DNA of 6,129 nucleotides. Source: Rhodospirillaceae bacterium (lineage in GTDB: Bacteria > Pseudomonadota > Alphaproteobacteria > Dongiales > Dongiaceae). The DNA lies in contig JAEUKU010000320.1 of assembly GCA_016794075.1 (NCBI GenBank), forward strand, positions 1 to 6,129, in the 5' to 3' direction. Shown piece after piece: positions 5,566-6,129 of this stretch. Numbering within the stretch: position 1 is the stretch's first letter; each line of letters starts with the position of its first letter. The position numbers were made by a program, and so were the translations under genes. Under the pieces are notes generated by a model that worked only from the letters and a program-made list of their open reading frames with translations, was not told the origin of the DNA and ran no database searches.

Positions 5566-5645
5566 GCAACCTCGACCCAGAGGGCCTGAGCCTGTTCACG
5601 CTGGCGACCATGGTCGCGCTTATAGTGGCCTTGCTAGTGGGTTGA
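5562..5645 (+). CDS. Unrecognised 27-residue single-span membrane peptide, third gene of the kinase operon
   Basis: ATG 5562 overlaps the kdpE-type stop as ATGA and is preceded by GGAGG at a 7-nt distance. The peptide begins MSNLDPEGLSLFTLAT and continues with a hydrophobic run (about residues 9-27, ending MVALIVALLVG) long enough for one membrane span, then stops at TGA 5643-5645 with almost no cytosolic tail. The acidic, uncharged-by-base N-terminus (D5, E7) and the lack of Lys/Arg leave topology unclear. KdpF, the small stabilising subunit of the Kdp pump, has a similar size, but the KdpF features I know (a Tyr-containing LVY/ALL stretch and a C-terminal RPE/AEAF-type tail) are absent, and kdpABC does not follow. 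I do not recognise the peptide. Its position suggests a role with the kinase, for example as a membrane accessory factor; that is inference. It could also be a non-functional read-out of a coupled start. Confidence 0.6.
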   Translation: MSNLDPEGLSLFTLATMVALIVALLVG

Positions 5646-5838
5646 CGGGCCGATCCACGCGCACCGTTGCTCGGTGAATCGTACGGACCAGCGCGCCGCA
5701 GACAAGGCTCCCGATCCGGGATGAAGCTTGCCTCCCGCTGTCGTCGTCGACCGGGTGCATTTCTTCCCCTCTTCGGCCACCCCGCCGGTCTGGAAGACTG
5801 AACGCTTTGCCCGCGGCGATCCGGCGCAGGCGGCGCGC

Positions 5839-5867
5839 TTGCCAATACATAATAATATCATTATATA
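5839..5867 (+). promoter_or_regulatory. Sigma70-like promoter of the ArsR-family gene
   Basis: TTGCCA (5839-5844) and TATATA (5862-5867) are separated by exactly 17 nt. A transcript would start about 7 nt further on, near 5874-5875, which coincides with the ATG chosen for the regulator. There is no Shine-Dalgarno upstream of that ATG, so a leaderless mRNA is a consistent reading. The 229-nt gap 5646-5874 upstream otherwise holds only short weak hairpins and no gene. Confidence 0.55.
5852..5864. promoter_or_regulatory. AT-rich inverted repeat between -35 and -10, likely ArsR autorepressor operator
   Basis: ATAAT (5852-5856) and ATTAT (5860-5864) are separated by ATC, a perfect 5-3-5 inverted repeat lying in the spacer and overlapping the -10 box. 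ArsR-family repressors typically bind AT-rich imperfect palindromes at their own promoters, so a dimer here would block RNA polymerase. Binding by this particular regulator is inferred from position. Confidence 0.45.
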
Positions 5868-5874
5868 TGCATGG

Positions 5875-6129
5875 ATGGAAAAAAGAGCGCCCCTGGACGA
5901 TCTGCGCGCCGCCGCCGGGCGGGCCGCGGAATTCCTGCGCCTGCTGGCGAACGAGAACCGGCTCGTCATCCTTTGCGCCCTGGGCGAGGGCGAGATGTCG
6001 GTCGGCGCGCTCGCCGACGAGCTCGGCACTTCGCAGCCCAACGTCTCGCAGCACCTGGCGAAACTGCGCGCGCTGGATCTGGTCGCGGCGCGGCGCGACG
6101 GCACCACCATCCTCTATTCGCTCAACAGC
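5875..6129 (+). CDS. ArsR-family transcriptional repressor, BigR/SqrR-like (3' end cut by window)
   Basis: The first 85 residues of a winged-helix repressor. The body reads AAEFLRLLANENRLVILCAL (17-36), then GEGEMSVGALADELGTSQPN (37-56), then VSQHLAKLRALDLVAARRDG (57-76) and TTILYSLN, which is the ArsR fold: helices, helix-turn-helix with recognition helix at about 53-64, then the wing. The metal-binding ELCVCDL motif of ArsR/SmtB alpha3 sites is absent. A single cysteine, C34 in VILCALGEGE, sits where the BigR/SqrR/YgaV persulfide-sensing group has its first conserved cysteine; the second, near residue 100, would lie beyond the edge. ATG 5875 is the only one of three clustered ATGs (5867, 5871, 5875) in the frame that gives the family protein. 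There is no Shine-Dalgarno. A promoter with an internal inverted repeat ends just before it, suggesting autorepression. The gene is likely followed by its target, outside this window. Confidence 0.88.
   Translation, partial: MEKRAPLDDLRAAAGRAAEFLRLLANENRLVILCALGEGEMSVGALADELGTSQPNVSQHLAKLRALDLVAARRDGTTILYSLNS

Noticed and set aside
5562..5645. Calling the small ORF kdpF
   Set aside because: Size and membrane character fit, but the KdpF-like tyrosine and charged C-terminal tail are absent and kdpABC does not follow.
5662..5721. Short hairpins CACCG-TTGCT-CGGTG (5662-5676) and TCCCG-ATC-CGGGA (5709-5721) as operon terminator
   Set aside because: Stems are only 5 bp and neither is followed by a T-run; the operon end may be Rho-dependent, but the sequence does not show it.
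1..6129. CRISPR array, insertion sequence, tRNA, rRNA or prophage content
   Set aside because: No regularly spaced repeats, transposase motifs, terminal inverted repeats with target duplications, or RNA gene signatures were found on either strand.

Overview
This is a high-GC stretch with strongly GC-ending codons and all recognisable genes on the + strand. The gene families point to an alphaproteobacterium: a ligase-associated Lhr helicase next to PdeM, a KdpD/KdpE-type pair, and a BigR/SqrR-like ArsR regulator. Rhodospirillales or a relative is a guess from gene style and from the REP-like repeat, not a demonstrated placement.

Layout. (1) 1-1913 is the C-terminal three quarters of a ligase-associated Lhr-type DEXH-box helicase, cut by the left edge at motif III. 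(2) 1914-2049 is a gap filled by two copies of a 33-nt palindromic repeat in inverted orientation (1929-1961 and 1998-2030). (3) 2050-2751 is pdeM, the metallophosphoesterase of the same DNA-repair cassette. (4) 2752-3278 is a 527-nt stretch without a convincing protein gene. It holds a 9-bp inverted repeat, a strong minus-strand-oriented intrinsic terminator, an AT-rich tandem repeat that could be a response-regulator site, and an attenuator-like structure just before the next gene. (5) 3279-5645 is a tight three-gene operon: a short KdpD-like histidine kinase lacking the cytosolic KdpD/USP input half, a KdpE-type response regulator, and an unrecognised 27-residue single-span membrane peptide whose ATG overlaps the kdpE stop and has a strong ribosome binding site. 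(6) 5646-5874 is a 229-nt gap ending in a good sigma70-like promoter with an AT-rich inverted repeat. (7) 5875-6129 is the start of an ArsR-family repressor, cut by the right edge.

How the genes work together. The helicase and PdeM belong to a bacterial DNA damage cassette that usually also has an MBL-fold exonuclease and an ATP-dependent DNA ligase; those would be expected upstream, outside this window. The kinase-regulator pair should form a phosphorelay from the inner membrane to DNA, but no kdpFABC potassium pump is present here and the usual ATP/c-di-AMP-binding input domains are missing, so its signal and targets are open. The small membrane peptide is the best candidate for something undescribed, as a possible accessory subunit of this short kinase. 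The ArsR gene appears to be a separate, probably self-repressed unit, and may be expressed from a leaderless mRNA.
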